Below the pieces are notes generated by a model. The model worked only from the letters and a program-made list of their open reading frames with translations. It was not told the origin of the DNA and did not search any database. DNA of 64,000 nucleotides from NCBI RefSeq assembly GCF_028769735.1, contig NC_088171.1, forward strand, positions 97,653,412-97,717,411. The letters are read 5' to 3'. This DNA comes from Zonotrichia leucophrys gambelii (Eukaryota; Chordata; Aves; Passeriformes; Passerellidae). Positions 24,961-38,943 of this stretch are shown in pieces (position 1 is the first letter of the stretch; each line of letters opens with the position of its first letter). Both the position numbers and the translations under genes were made by a program.

Positions 24961-27900
24961 CCTTTCACACCTCAATTGCAAGTACATTGGGAAGTAAATT
25001 GCAGCCAACATTATTATAATATGCTGAGTAATACAGGAATATTTTTTCAAATGTGGCACCTATCTGATGACATAAAGACTGTAGGGCCTCATACATGCGT
25101 TGAAAAGTCTACAGCCACTTGCAATGTTCTCAGGACCATTTATGTTTTATCATTCATGTTTTCTTTCTTCTTTAGTACAATGCTTGAATGGGTTCCCCAC
25201 TGAAATGAAAAGACACTGGAAAAAAAACCTTTGTAAAGGAAAAAAAAAAATAGTTACTCTAGCTGTTGTTCTTGCTGTACTTTGAAATAGTACATTTTCT
25301 GTCTGCTATTTACAAGAAAAATACCAAGAGAAACCTCAGTGTATTAGTCATTATGTTTGGACAGTGGTGGCAAAATTCTCACACATATTCAACTTTCAGG
25401 ACTCAGAGTTCATCAAAGTAAAGAAAAAGTTAAAATTCTTCACGCAACAAAATGTCTATTCTGCAAACAGTGAGCAAACATAATGTACTGACATTGGCCT
25501 TGGCAAATTACCAGGTTACATGTGTAGACCTTACGGCATAATTTAGACTGCACTGCTCCAGTGCTTAGCCTCTTGGCAGTGACTTTATGAGTCAAAGTGA
25601 ATCAGTCCCGTAGTGAATCCAAGGCCTATCATTATCAGGGCAGTAACTCCTCTTAAGTTTGAGGGCTTCCTCACTTGTTTTCTAAACTTATGTGCCACAT
25701 TGTGTCCTGAATTTTACTTTACCTTCTCATGTTGCTTCCTTCTCCGTATTGCCCTTACTGTAAGAGTTCACTGTGTTCTTTTCAAGATTTCTGTTTTCAA
25801 AAAAGGACAAGAATTGCCTACACTTTTCACTTGATTCATCATTAATTGCACTTAGTGTTTTCATTTTTTTTTACATTGCTTTTAAGATAATCTTTTAGTC
25901 ATATGTATAAGTGCATCAAGTCTATGTATAAATAACTCATCTTTTCAAAGTATATTGCTGTGATTTTGGTGAAAGACTGAGAAGTAAATGAGATGAAGAC
26001 TTGAGATGAAAACCACTGAAGACTTAGGGTAACCCAGTACAGAAAATTTTACCTTTGTGCAACAATATGAATAGATTCAGATCCTTTTTGCCTGGCAGGA
26101 ATTAGAAAAATATTGTCCTTTGTGCAGTTTTGGATGATGTTTTATTTCTGCCTTTTATTTCTTTTATTTTTGCCTTCATAGTTTCTATAGGTTTTTTAAA
26201 ATGTGCAGACACTGATAGGTGGCAGTAGAGACACACACATTCAATGACATAGCTGGTAGAGCACGTAACTACTATTTGAGTAGGAAAGTTGTGTATTTAG
26301 GCATCATGAAATGACTTTTGATGAACCAATGTCCACCAGCAAATGTCACACCACACTGCAGATGCCAAACACTGTTAGCAACTGGTAGATATTAAAGATT
26401 CTTGCAAATCTGAGATATTGACATAAACCTGGAATCACTTAAACAGACTTTCTACCTCCCTGGAGTCTTTCTTAGCTGTTTCTTCCTTGGAAAAGGTAGA
26501 AATTCATTGTGAAGCTTTGGATTTCAAATCCAGATCCAATAATTTTATTTTTTTTCTTTAGTCAGTAGCAAGGCCTGAGCTTTTTGCTCAGGGAAATAAA
26601 TAACTGAAGTATGTGGTATTTTCACTCTAAAACAGAAGAGAAATTTAAACTCAGTGGTGTGGAGTTGTTCATCATAGCTATTAATGAGATTATTTTTAAA
26701 AGTCAAGATAGAAGTGGGTCTTTGATAATTGTTATGAAAACAGGAGTTTATAAAATGTCCCCATTTAAGAAGCTTACTCATGCTTCTCAGATACAAATTT
26801 ACTGTGAGGCTGTTTGTAAAAAGACACACATATCTCATCTGTTTCAAAAAATCAACATGATGTCTGAATTCAGAATTCAATATCTACACACAAGTAAATG
26901 CATGCTATATGGGTGAGTTCACTGTAATTACAATACAGATGCAGAGCCACAGTCTTTTTAATTTTATTCTTTCTTTAATTTTTATCACTTATTTGAAAGC
27001 AAGGAAATTTTTGTATAGAATAGAACAGTTACTCAAATAGTGTCTAGTTTTCTAAAATGAAGTTCTTTCAAGAACAAAAAAAAGAGGATATGGCAGTAAA
27101 AAAAAAAAATAGTAGCAACAGCAAATGTAAAACCATCTGCCAGCCTAGTTTGCCAAAGTGCCAGATGCTGCCTCTTGTAGACTCTGTTCCAGTGCTTTGG
27201 CATCTGGATGGTCCTTTGTAATGAGGCAAAACTTTGACAGTTACTGAATTTTGCAGATATATGTCTGCTTGGTTTAACAATGATGATATTTTCAGACGTC
27301 AGGCTTCAGCAGAAGCCATCTCATGCAAAGTAGGTAGGTCCAAGCCTTCAAAAAAAAAAAAAATCAATAGAAAATAAAAGTATTTTTACACTAATTATAA
27401 TTCACTAGAGAAGAGATTTTTGTAATTTTTGTTTCTTGCAAATAAGTGTTTATGAAAGTTATATTTCAGCTGTTCTTTAAACAACTGTGGTAAATAAAAT
27501 ACAGGCAGGCAGAGAACAGATGTAAAGAATGTTTGTTATTCTATTTGTATGATTTATAGGACAAATCATAAGAAAAAAGGAATTAGGAAACAATTAAAAC
27601 ATTCTGCCTGTGATGAATAAGAATAGCCATAGAAAATAAGTAATAGAAAAATGCATAAATAGTTTCATGCAAACTAATTTTTAGAGTTACTCAAGAAAAA
27701 AAATAAGCTTTTTTTTTTACTCTAGTAAGGAACAAAAAGTCTATGATCCATGAGTTCCTTGCAGATCACAATTATTTTTGTGAATATACATTCTTAGCAG
27801 ATATTCATACCATGATTAAAGACAATGTTGCATCATTTTGTATATATATTTGTATATCTATTTGTAGTTTATAAAGATATATTATAGAAGGAAAAAATAG

Positions 27901-30900
27901 TGCTGTATGTTGTAATTTCATCTGAATTTTTGAGCTCAAATTTCTGCAAGCTCATGTGGAGCTCCAAAGATCTGACTATATACCTTAGAGCAACTTTAAG
28001 GAACAATTTTTAAGGGAGAATTGTGAAAATTTGTTTCTTGGCTTTCAAGTTGATAATCTGAAATCAAAGGCATTAGCTACTTGAAAATCTAGATTTCAGT
28101 GTTTGTCATAAATGTGATTGCACCAATTCTACTTACTAAGACATGTGCTTCTGCTGAAAATCTGAGCTGAAAAATAAATAATAGAAAAGTTGTCCAGTAG
28201 TCTTTGAAATTAATATTGTAACTTTAAAATTTTCCAGAGGTGGCTATAGTAGACTAAAGCCATCTCAGTGGAAAGATGTAGAACAATATTCTTTTGTGTA
28301 GTGTTAACTTTTTTTTTAACAGTTGAAATTTCCAAAATCCACCATACTTTGTGAAAGCCAGGCATGCAGGTGCTCATGAAGCCTGAGTTAGAAATTTCCC
28401 TACTGCCAAAAGGATGAGGAATCAAAGCCTAGATTGTAGCTGAAAGCACTTACAAATGCTCCCTGAAAATAGCACTGCAGACTCTGAAAGCCTATGACAA
28501 ATAAGAAGTTGTGTAATTTCTTCTTCATGACGAATGACTTAAGATGGGCAGTCAATGATGTGCATTCAAGAAAAGCCAGGAGCAATGTATGGGAGCAGAG
28601 CACCTGTTATTAAAATTGGGTGTGAGTCTGTCTGTGTACGTGTGTGTGAGATGTTTTTATCTTTTTTCAGTTTTGTTGTTTATCGGGTCTTGGTTGTAAA
28701 CATGCAGCACAGAATGTGTTTCCCTCCCAAAACCAACCAATCAACCAACCAAACACCTAAAAATACCCTTCCCTCTTTCTCATTTGTCATCTTTTTGTCC
28801 TGCTTATCAACACTGAAAAGTATGTGTTTAGTTCTGTTAATCATGCTCTAAGTAGAAATGAAAGGCTTTAACTCATGCAGAAGGTGGCATGTTATTATAA
28901 ATAAGTTGTTAAGTATGAAAATGCAGAACTTGGACTCATTTTAAGGTAGTCAGAGTGACTGCTAATGGAGAATTGGAGGACTGGAGGAAATGGTAAGAGT
29001 AAGGGAATCAAAGGAGGCTGTGAGGAATTTCACTACTTGGTGGCTGCAGATATTCAAGCAAGTGTAGGGCAGCTAAGGTGAAGGACAGCTGTTATGAAAT
29101 TTGTAATTAAAACATCTGTGATTTGTGTTAAGACAATTACAGGGCAATGTAATTGTCTTAATGCCACAGGACAGTGGCATGTCAGCTTTTAAAACAAAAT
29201 TATAACTTATTCCATCAGCTGGCCATTTAGCAGCTAACCTGATCATTTAGCAAATAAGGATGACTTGTACTGTTAGTCAGCAGGACATCATAAAACTTTA
29301 AAGATTTTTTTAAACTATGTGTTCTGTGTGTGGGTAAATAAACCTTTTCAAAACAGTGCATCAAGGAGTGATTCTGATACCAAAAAGACTACTAATAGTA
29401 GAAGCTATGTACCACTAGACAATACTATTATGTTTCTATAGCCAAGGTTATGTTTTATGTTGGTTATATCCAGAGAACGCCTGGCTGCCCTTTTCATGGC
29501 AATATGTCAGTTCTTGTACATTGTGTGTGATGTAGGGAACAAACTGGTTGAATAGCAGTTGACTGGCAAACAGCCTTTAAGTGCATCTGTACAATACTTT
29601 AGCTTTAAAGAGCACCTTGTCCCTTTAAGGCTCAAATGCTAGCACAAGAGTGTTTCTCTCCTAAGTAGCTCAAAGTAAATTCAGTGAGGGGTAAATTGCT
29701 TCGGTTACACTTAGTTCTGCTAATCCTTCTTCTTCACCTCCTTTGCTCTGATTTATATATAATCCCTTCCCTCAGCTCAGGTGTCTGTTTCTGAAGAAGT
29801 TCATCAATGTTTTTTTTCAGAGAAATCCATTTTTTCCAAATGCTAGCAGGGCTCCATGATAGCAGGAAGTAGTTTTGTTACTTGTTTGTCCGTTTGTTTG
29901 CTTTTCTACATTTCAGTTATTATTCAGATGTCTTATTTTCCTGGATAAGCAAACAATCTTGTGCATTGCACTGAACTGCACTGCACAGCATTTAAAAGTG
30001 TTTCCTCAGAAATCACGATTGCAGTGCACACTCCACCCCTGCCCTCTCTTGCTGCACATTAGCACCTATGGAAATCAAAAAGTAAAGGGAAAGAAATTGA
30101 GCTAATTCAATGAAATTCAACATTTCATATGAAATTTGGAAAGCACATCAGCTGGACTTCTACTTCAGCATAAAAAAACCTTCTTGGGTAACATTTTCTT
30201 TCTTTAATGGCTCTCATGCTCTTGTTAAGCATCCAAAATGATCTAATTTCTTCTCAGAGTATATGCTTTTGCAGGTCTAGTATTATCTTCTTATCTTCAA
30301 TTATTTAGTAAGTGTATAAATTAAAGTCAGTAGTTGGGACATTTTTTCCTTATATATATATATCTTACAAAAACATCTATTTTCTCATTATTCTCAGTCC
30401 TAAAACTCTGAGAAATAAATGCAGGGGTGAAAGGTCCAAAATGTTTTTGAGGCTGTTTTTGCCAAAGGGAATTTAATGATGATGTCTTAATCCCCCGCAG
30501 CAACACCTCCAAAACTGACCTATATGGCAAAAAGTATAGTTTTATATTTAAAAAAGTTACAAGGAATTCTCTTCTTGACTCTCAAGATGGACACAGGTAA
30601 GCAAAAAGGGAATGATTTCCAAGCACACTAAATTATTCACTAATGAGCATAAAGTAGAAGGATTAATTTTAATTGTGGAGGAAAGGTGGGTGTTGAAATC
30701 AATCATAACTACTGTAGTTAATTGGCAGGTTTAACATAGGACAGAAGTTATGGTCTACAACAGTAGAGATATTTATTGCTTATATGCAGAAAAACATTCC
30801 ATTTAGTCTGTATTGTTGGAATTAATGAGTCTTTTCATCAATAACAATTTTAGTCCTGTAATTAACAGCAGACTATGTATAGGAATATAAAAGGCTTCTT

Positions 30901-33190
30901 GATTTCAGATTTGACTGTGAAAAGTAGACGATTTTTGTTCACCACAAAAGGTGTTGGAATGAAGTTAGCATGGCGAGGGCAGACAAAGGATTTTTCCCTA
31001 AGCATTTGTTTAATTGTTTAAGTTGCACTTTTTTTTCTTAATACCAAAATCAATCTTCAAAAGTTTGTTCTAACTGTAAGTATATTAAATTAAGTAAATT
31101 TCTCTTGTTGTCTCTAAAGACTATCGAAAAGATAGGACCCAAAGAAAAAAAAAAGCCACAAAAGGTGCCAATAATTTCTCCATTCAAAAAGCCGAGTTCA
31201 TTTCTCTATTTAGTTTTATCTGTCCCTGTGATGAAGCAGGATCAAGTGTGCTTTCTCTAAGGGCACTTTGACCCTCATGAGCCTCTTCTCTGTTACCACA
31301 GACCCATGGAGCCACCCTAGCACCTGACAGAAGAGGGTGTCGGTGGCCAACAACTGCTCTGATTACCTCAACAGATGTTTTTCTCTCCAGCAAAGCCATG
31401 TTGAGACATGATCTTCTAATTTTGCTACTCCTTTCTCATTTCTTACCCCTTAGCTTATTTCCTCTGTCATTTCTTCTTTATGTGTTTTTTATCCTCAATT
31501 CTCTTCTCTATCTGCAGATTTCTACCCCTTAATCTGTACCACATATAACCTTTCTCTTCCTTCCTTTTGCAGCTTGGACACCAATTCCTCTTTCTTATAT
31601 CTGCAGAAATGATACCCCTCTTTTTTTTTTTTTTTTATACCTTCATTATCAGTCTTTTCATCTTCTCAGACATCTCAAATACTTCTTAGCTGAAAATGGG
31701 ACAGGTGCAGCTCATCACGAGCCATTCAAAAGGGATACAGTGATTGCTGAAGGTGCTCTTAATAATTTGTCTTGCTCCTTATTCCCTGTTCTTTCTCCTT
31801 CCCTTTCTTTGTACTGGTGAATCTCTGGGGTTTCTAAAGAAATAAAGGCAAAAATCACACACTTACACCTTTCTTACCTATCTGGGTTGACTAGAAGGAT
31901 TTTAATATGTGAAGTACCTGTCAACCAATAGCATCAGATGGAAAAAGGATGCAAAATACAGGTCTAGAGGAGGTTCCACTGTCTGTCTTCCTGGAGAAAA
32001 TTAACATTTTGACCTTGGTTAGTCACTTTGCATGAATATGTATTTTCTTGGATGAACTGCTGTTGCTGTGGCCAGTTCCTGGGTCTCACTGAGTTGCCTC
32101 AGGCAGGGGCAGTGCCTGAAGACTAACGCTCTCTGTGCTGGTTTTGGCTTAAACCATTACACTCTCCAACCAGCAGAACTTGTGTCTACCCTCTAATTAC
32201 CTAGCTGCATCCACAGAGCTTCATTCTGTATTTCCTCAATGGTCAGATTTCATCTTCCTAGACTTTCCTCCTTAGAAGGAATCATAACCATGTAAATACT
32301 TTTTTAAAATGAAGTGATGTGATTTTCACCTGTTTTTGGCTTTTTGATGGATTTTTTGGGTTTCTAATTCGACATATTTAGCCATAAAATGTTGGGATTA
32401 TCCCAATCAGAATTATCCATACATCATTTGGGGAAAGAAAACCACACAGAAATATGGCACTGCTGTAATGGTATTTCTTTTGCAAATCAGGAGTGGCTGT
32501 GAAAGCCCCAGTGCAGTGTGTCCTAGCAAAGCAAATTGAGCCAGAGAAGCACACTTCCACAACAAAAACAATGGTGTCAGGACAATAAAAACAGGTGAAA
32601 ATGTGATTCTTCTGTGAGGCTGCTTTCATAAAGCAGCTGCTAAAAAAACTGATTAGGCACTAGGATATGAGTCTTACTTCCCACCAACTCAGTAAGAGGT
32701 TTTTTAGTTGTGAAGGTCCTGAGCTGACACCTGATGTTGATTTAAAGAGACAGGTGATTATCCACAAAGTGAAAAATAATGCAGCATTATTCCCTGAGGT
32801 ATCAACTGCAATAGCAATCAGAAAAGAGATAGAAGGCTACTGTAATAATGGAGGGAGTGCAGTGTTGACACTGGTGGAGATGAAATGGAGTTGACAGGAG
32901 TTTCATTTTGGAGTTGCCTGCACTGATGTGGCTCGGGTAGTTCTCAGTCCCCATGCCAGTTGTCAGTACCACCAGCCACACCTGAGCATCCTCCATCCTC
33001 TCCTCTGCTTCAAGCTCCAATTTAAAATTGATATTTTAAATTATCCTGCTTGTGCTTACTACATCCTATTTCAAAAAGTCAACAAATGGGCTGCAAGACC
33101 CATCATTATTTCATGGCTTCTGTTTTCTCCCTTAGCTTGAGAAGAATGACTGGTTTTATTGCAGGCTACCATTCATTTTTCTGTGTTTCT
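24961..33190. other. AT-rich intergenic region, nothing coding supported
   Basis: Apart from adjacent hairpins at 29128-29180, a TATATATATAT run at 30352-30363 and poly-A/T runs (27101-27110, 27350-27361, 31622-31637), I see nothing. No open frame has family support. Confidence 0.55.
29128..29180. repeat. Two abutting perfect hairpins
   Basis: TTAAGACAATTAC (29128-29140) pairs with GTAATTGTCTTAA (29149-29161) across 8 bases. ATGCCAC (29161-29167) then pairs with GTGGCAT (29174-29180) across 6 bases. The stems share the base at 29161. Confidence 0.65.
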
Positions 33191-33191
33191 G

Positions 33192-33240
33192 TTCTCTCTC
33201 TCTCTCTCTTTCTCTCTTCTCTTCCTCTTCTCTTTCTCCC
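33192..33240. repeat. CT-rich polypyrimidine tract
   Basis: (CT)n passes into TCTTCTCTTCC-type sequence over about 50 bases, nearly free of purines on the plus strand. Confidence 0.8.
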
Positions 33241-35030
33241 TGTACCTTTCAGTGGCAATGGATTATAAATTATGAACAATATTCCTGCTTCAAGGAAGCC
33301 AGCTACTGCATATCTTCTGGGCTGGCAGGGAGAAAACTTATAAAAGGAAATGAACGTGAAGGAAAGAAAAGGTGAAGAAGAAATACTGTTAGAAAAAGAG
33401 GAAGATGCAAAAAGTGGGCATATTAAAATGATTTCTGCCTTTGCTCTCCTCCTTACCTCTTCTCTGTTAGAAATATGTTGTTAGGACACCACAGGAATTT
33501 TTGGAATGAATATTCATTACAGTTATAATTAACACACAGACCTTTGTGTCCATATTTTCATTAAACAATTGCTCAAGAATTCCATGAGATTTTATAAATT
33601 GTAGTGACCTCATGTTTTTTTCATTGCCACAGGTATCAGTCTTTTGCCAGAAAAAATGGCTGTTGTTTTACACATTGAAGGAAATTTAAATATTTGAAGA
33701 TTTTTACTCTTACCTTTAATTCAGGATCTTTGTGAATCACCATGATTGCAGATTTTTTTGCAGAGATCCATATAAGGTGAAGATTTCATAGTTTAGGTTT
33801 GAGTTCTAGAGTATATGTAAAAAAAGGAGTAATACTCCACTTATTTTACATGTCATTCATATAAATATGACCTGCTGTGCTAAATAAACCCACACTTTTC
33901 TAATCATCTTGGCAACAAATACACATTTTCTTGTAATTGTATTACGTGAGATGCATTTTAAAACTTCATCAAGTCAAAAGAGGTATAAAATGAACTCTGT
34001 CTTAAAAATAGGGACCATAAGCATGTAGGATTCTGAAGATACTTGCCTCAAAATTTAATGTGTACAATTTGTTTTCCCTTTTTATTTTGAGTCATTTAAT
34101 CTGCAAATTTCATCCAATTCTACACCTCTTGCATATTCACTACTCTCATCATAAGGAGTGTTACATAAAGGCTAATAGTAGATAATAGTTTTGGCTTCCT
34201 ATAGTTCTCCTGCACCCTTGAAAGGCTTCAGATTTTCCATTGGAATTCTTAGTGCAAGAGATACGTTGAGACACTGTGCAGGAAAGGTTTCTTGTTATTA
34301 GCAGGTACAACTTTTTCTGCCTTGATTTTGGGTATTTGCTAGGAAAACTTTTTAACCAGTGTTGCCAAGGAGTGAATTTGACCTGTTTCATAGTCTTCTC
34401 ACCTGTTACAGACAGAATTCTCATTAAGTGCCTGATATTTTTATTCCTGAAACATCTTGGTGTTGCTGGAAGCATATCAATTGACAACAGAACACCTTTT
34501 AAATAAATTCAGTATTGAATAAACACCTGTTCATGAAATCTGTAGCTCTCTCTATGCAGTGTGGTAGCAGATGCTCTTGAGTATGATACAGACTGACAGG
34601 CAAGTTAGATACTCACAAACTATACTGCTGATGAGTCTGGATGCTCTGGAAGATTACGTGACAAAAAGCTGTATTTCTCTCTGAAATAAAAAAAGAAATC
34701 CTTTCTGTGTGGAGAAATGAAAAATCGTTTTTAGTTTAAGACCATCTTAAGATCCAAAGTATTATTTGATGTTTGAGCCAAACTTAATTCTCCAGAGATT
34801 CTGGCTTTTCCTATGCCTTTCATTTTCAGATGTGTACTCTCGCAGAAAAGGATTTCTGGCCAAGGGAAATGAAATTTCAAAAGCACAGGTAGGAAATGGG
34901 GTTTGTGCTGATAATACTGAGCTGTCTAGATAAACTGAGAGACACTGTTAGTCTTTTGCAAAGGCTGACACGAGATGCCTAGATAGACAGGTTTGTAGAA
35001 ATGCCAAAAGTGAACACAGAGTCAATCTTT
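33241..35030. other. AT-rich intergenic region
   Basis: No gene or named repeat recognised. A poly-T run (35033-35052) follows. Confidence 0.5.
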
Positions 35031-35032
35031 CC

Positions 35033-35052
35033 TTTTTTTTTTTTTTTTTTTT
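35033..35052. repeat. Poly-T tract
   Basis: Twenty consecutive T. There is no retroposed gene beside it that I can recognise. Confidence 0.85.
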
Positions 35053-35182
35053 CCTATGGGCTGAGATGTAGCTTAAAAGTCATAGCCAGGTTGAGTAAAA
35101 TTAAATTTTACTGTTAAAGAATTTGGCCTCAGTGTTTTGCTGTGTTGACACAGAGAGGTGTGGTGCGACCATAAGGAAGAGT

Positions 35183-35287
35183 GGAATGGAATGGAATGGA
35201 ATGGAATGGAATGGAATGGAATGGAATAGAATAGAATAGAATAGAATAGAATAGAATAGAATAGAATAGAATAGAATAGAATAGAAT
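35183..35287. repeat. Pentanucleotide array (GGAAT)9 passing into (AGAAT)12
   Basis: Nine perfect GGAAT units (35183-35227) are followed without change of register by twelve perfect AGAAT units (35228-35287). The two blocks differ by one G-to-A change per unit. Confidence 0.95.
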
Positions 35288-35925
35288 ATATCAGTTAGGA
35301 AGAAAAATGATATAGTATTCCAGTGGGAACCTACAAGAGATCAATCCACCCATAGAAGAATCACAGAAAAAGCAATGTGTCCCTGGCATGAATTTTCCTG
35401 CCACTGAGAGACAATTCTGCTTGCTCCTAGCCCAACACAGTTTCTGTTCTGTTCTCTTGCTCCCACAGCAGCCTGTGATGGCAGCCACCACCTGCTGTGT
35501 TTCCAGGTTTTTTTCCCTCAGTAAAAGTGAGTTAAGTCTGGTGACAAGCACAGTTTGTTACTTCAGCTGTGTTTACAGCCAGTCCTGAAAGTATTTTAAA
35601 TGCCCAAAATTCTGCTTCTATGCATAAAGCTTAAGAATGAATTAATCTTAAGAAAGAACTTAAAACAATGAAAGGTTGTCTTGGTGAGAGCTACTAACAC
35701 CTACAAACATGAGATTCTTGGATTGAAAGTGAAGGTTCTTACCTGTGTGAGTAATACCATACAAACCTGTAATATTAGCATGGGAATAAATGTTAATGTT
35801 TTCCGAGAGAGATTTTCAGGGAGCTTATACTTTTCAGAATATTCAGCTATTATTTGGGAAATAATATGGGAAGTAAGGTGAAAAGGTGTCCTAACAACCT
35901 AAAGTATTCAAAGTGAGAGTAAGAC
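35288..35925. other. Intergenic sequence, unassigned
   Basis: Moderately AT-rich, with no supported feature. Opposed short open frames around 35290-35590 are on both strands and look like chance. Confidence 0.45.
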
Positions 35926-35929
35926 CATG

Positions 35930-36460
35930 AGACCCAGTGGAAGGTCTGCCTGAGTTAGCTGGGGACAAAATGGCAAAAGAAAATCAATGTAGATGAGTGT
36001 GAAATGATGTAAAGAGAATTCACATCCCAAAACCTGACTTCACCTGTGCAAGGATGCAGTTTAACCAGCCATTTGGGAATCTGATCTTAGAATTGCAATA
36101 TTTTTTGAAAAACTCCATGTCCAGTAGCAGCTGGAAGCAGATAGGATATTAAAATTATTAGGAAAAGAATAATGATAAAAAACCCCTATGTCTTAATTTC
36201 AAATCACTAAAATCTATTAAACTCTGTGTCATTCTTGTATTTTTATCTCCTGAAAAGTATTGCACCTTCAAAGCGTTCAGGAAAGGGCAGTAATAATGAT
36301 CAAAGGAATGAAATAGTTTCAAGTAAGTAAAGAACAACATTCTGTCCTGTAATTATCCCCTTCCCAAGGCATTTCCTATGGGCCTCTGTTGGGGACAGAT
36401 GCTGGGCTGTGAGGACCTTTGATGTGGCCTGGTATGGCAGTGCTTTGGCTCTGCTGTTTC
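35930..36460 (+). mobile_element. Old CR1 retrotransposon fragment (3' region)
   Basis: The order of landmarks is that of an ancient CR1 in sense: ATGGCAAAAGAAAATCAATG and GATGAGTGTGAAATGATG, then GTTTAACCAGCCATTTGGGAA, TTCAGGAAAGGGCAGTAATA, ATGATCAAAGGAATG, and near the end GGACCTTTGATGTGGCCTGG with TATGGCAGTGCT. It is heavily diverged and internally shortened; no reading frame survives. Confidence 0.7.
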
Positions 36461-38245
36461 TGTTGTGGAGGGAGGAGTATGATACCAGGGCAAACCAGCT
36501 GGGTTAAATTTCACTGAAACACAATATTCCCCACTGCTTTCCTTTGAAGAAGTGCTGCTTTCCTTTTACGAGGGAAGTGAAAGAGTGAGTAAGGCTGTAA
36601 AGGAATTCAGGTTAAGCACTGCCTCATCTTGAGAAGTTCAAACACACACCTTCCATCTCTAAGGGGATTTCCTTCCTAAAAGGCCGGAATTAAAGCTATT
36701 CTCCAAATAAATATTTAATCAGGTTTTTGAGCTGCATTTGGCTATGTCTTCATTAGCAAGCAGCACAGCGGAACAGGAGCAGATCTTCAGAGTGAGTCAG
36801 AAGGAACCCAGCTCGTGTGCCAGGGACAGCTCCAGGGATGAGCCATGCACTGAGGGAGTCAGTGAAGGGTTTCACTTCACAGCCAAAACCTTGATACAGC
36901 ACTACCTGCTAGTATAGGTGTGCTCTATGGGAATCTAGTTCTTGGCCCTGTGTGTAACCAGGCTAGATAGAAAAGGAGACTGAAAAAGAAAACCTTGTAT
37001 TCTTTTTCTCAGATACAATAATTATCCCTATACACTTTTTCTTTTTTTTTTTTTTTAGTACAGCTGAATTTTAATGGAAGATCTGAGCAGAATCATCTAG
37101 GACAATCATAAGAGGATGATAAAATGGGTCTGAGTGCCTTTGGGTTGAGATTTTGCTCAGCAGAATCCTTGAAAAGTATCACACTATTTCCATCAAACTC
37201 TCCTCTCAACTGCTTCACACATGAAGGTACAATCCCATGTCGTCTGCCAAAAAAGACATTTTAGGCAAAAATGACTAGGTGTTTATGAATGTTAAGGTGG
37301 TGTATGAAGCCCTCTAATGTTCATCCTAAAGAGTGAAGAAATGTAAGTCACTTCAGTTTCTTCAGTGTTTTTAAAAATTTAATGCCTTGTTAATCTCAGA
37401 GATGCATAACTTTTTCTAAAATTACAGATGAGCTCAATAGTTACACAAAGAATAAGAACCCAAATTGTGAATTTCGCCTTACAGTTGTGAAAAAGAGCCT
37501 TCTTTTGTCCTTAACAAAAAGCAAAATATAAAAAGGAATGAAAATAACATTCTGTCGAGGGCTTTCTGTCATTTTTGACATCTTAAGATCTTCCAAACCC
37601 TTACATTATGCTTCAAATTACTCTTTCAGTTTATCAAAAAAAGAATAACACAGTTCATTAACTAGCTCCTTTAAAAAATATCTCTCAAGAGTACTACAGA
37701 TATCTTTTGGCTGCCATTTTGTTGCCACGAAGTAGGATGGTTAACTGCAGCCAGAGAATGCCCCAAGTTCCTAACATATCCACAGGAGTAACAAGGGTTT
37801 GTTGGACAGCAAATTATTCATTGCATTAAAAGGGGAATGACACTAAAATTTTCTGAAGGCTTCCCACTCTAAGCAGTCATCTATCCTGTGTTATTACCTA
37901 TTTTTTATCTGCTACTTATTTTTCCTCTGGGAGAGGAAATTGTCTGGCTGACAAAATAATGCAATCCTCAGCTTTGATTTCAGTGGAGAAATATTTTACA
38001 TTGACATGTACGTGAAATAACTTGAAGAATTTGCTTTTAATTGCTTTGTAATAATAGTTTTGAATGACCTGTAATTGAAAATACTTTTCTCTCAGGTTTA
38101 TCCTTAATTAAAAGCAGCATTAGCTTTTTTCCTCATGGTATAACCACGTGAAACAAGGACAAATACTGGATTCTGCACCTGGGACTGTGTAATATATAAG
38201 TATGAAAGTCTACTTCTATGGCTGTAAGATTCTAAGTATATTTCT
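36461..38245. other. Intergenic sequence, unassigned
   Basis: AT-rich, with poly-T at about 37042-37057. The stretch 36650-36850 is of higher complexity and might be conserved non-coding sequence, but nothing in the window proves this. Confidence 0.45.
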
Positions 38246-38249
38246 ATGG

Positions 38250-38943
38250 ATATAAGTAGAGACTGAGAGACAAGAGCTGCACATGCAGCCCTGCAGAAAG
38301 TGATCTGGAGATTTTGCATGATGGGAAGTTCACAATGAACTGTGAGTGTTCCAAAAGGGCCAACTGTATCTTGGGGTGCTTTAAGCACAGTACAGAGAAT
38401 GGGCATAAAGAACGGGTTGTCCTGCTAAACCAGAGCACTGCTGTGGCCTCAGCTGGAGTATTCTGTACAGTTTTGGGCTCCACAAGATCAGTAGGATATG
38501 AAAATATAATGTGATGACCCCAGATGGGAAGCAGTGGTGAAAGGAGTGGAGGGCATGGCTCAGTATGGGTGGGTGAGGATGCTGGGTTTGTTCAGTTTGG
38601 AGGGGATGGAGCGGTGACCGTGTCGTTGACAATTTCCTCGTGATGGGGACAGAGGTGGTCCTACTGCTGATCTCTGCTGTCAGGTGGAATGACTTAAATT
38701 TGCAGTTTGGAGTTTAGATTATATACTAGATAAAAATGTTTTACTGAGAGGATGGTCAAACACTGGAACAAATTCCCCTGGCGGGTGGTTACAGCCCCGA
38801 GCTGTCAGTGTTCAAGAAGCAATTGGGAAATGCTCTTAGACATATGTTTTAACTTTTGTGTTACCCTTTTTGAAGTTAGAAGTTGGACATGGTTATCCTT
38901 GTAGGTCTCTTCCAGCTCAGGATATTCTGTTGTTCTGTGATCC
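38250..38943 (+). mobile_element. CR1 retrotransposon, 3' end
   Basis: In sense this reads like the end of CR1 ORF2 and the 3' UTR: CTGGAGTATTCTGTACAGTT then TTGGGCTCC, TGGGTTTGTTCAGTTTGGAG, AACACTGGAACAAATTCCCC, GTAGGTCTCTTCCAGCTCAG, and the characteristic end ATTCTGTTGTTCTGTGATCC. It is truncated at its 5' side as most CR1 copies are, and no long frame survives. The short minus-strand frames over it are shadows. Confidence 0.88.

Noticed and set aside
38104..38632. Overlapping minus-strand frames of 79-100 codons
   Set aside because: Antisense to a recognised CR1 copy.
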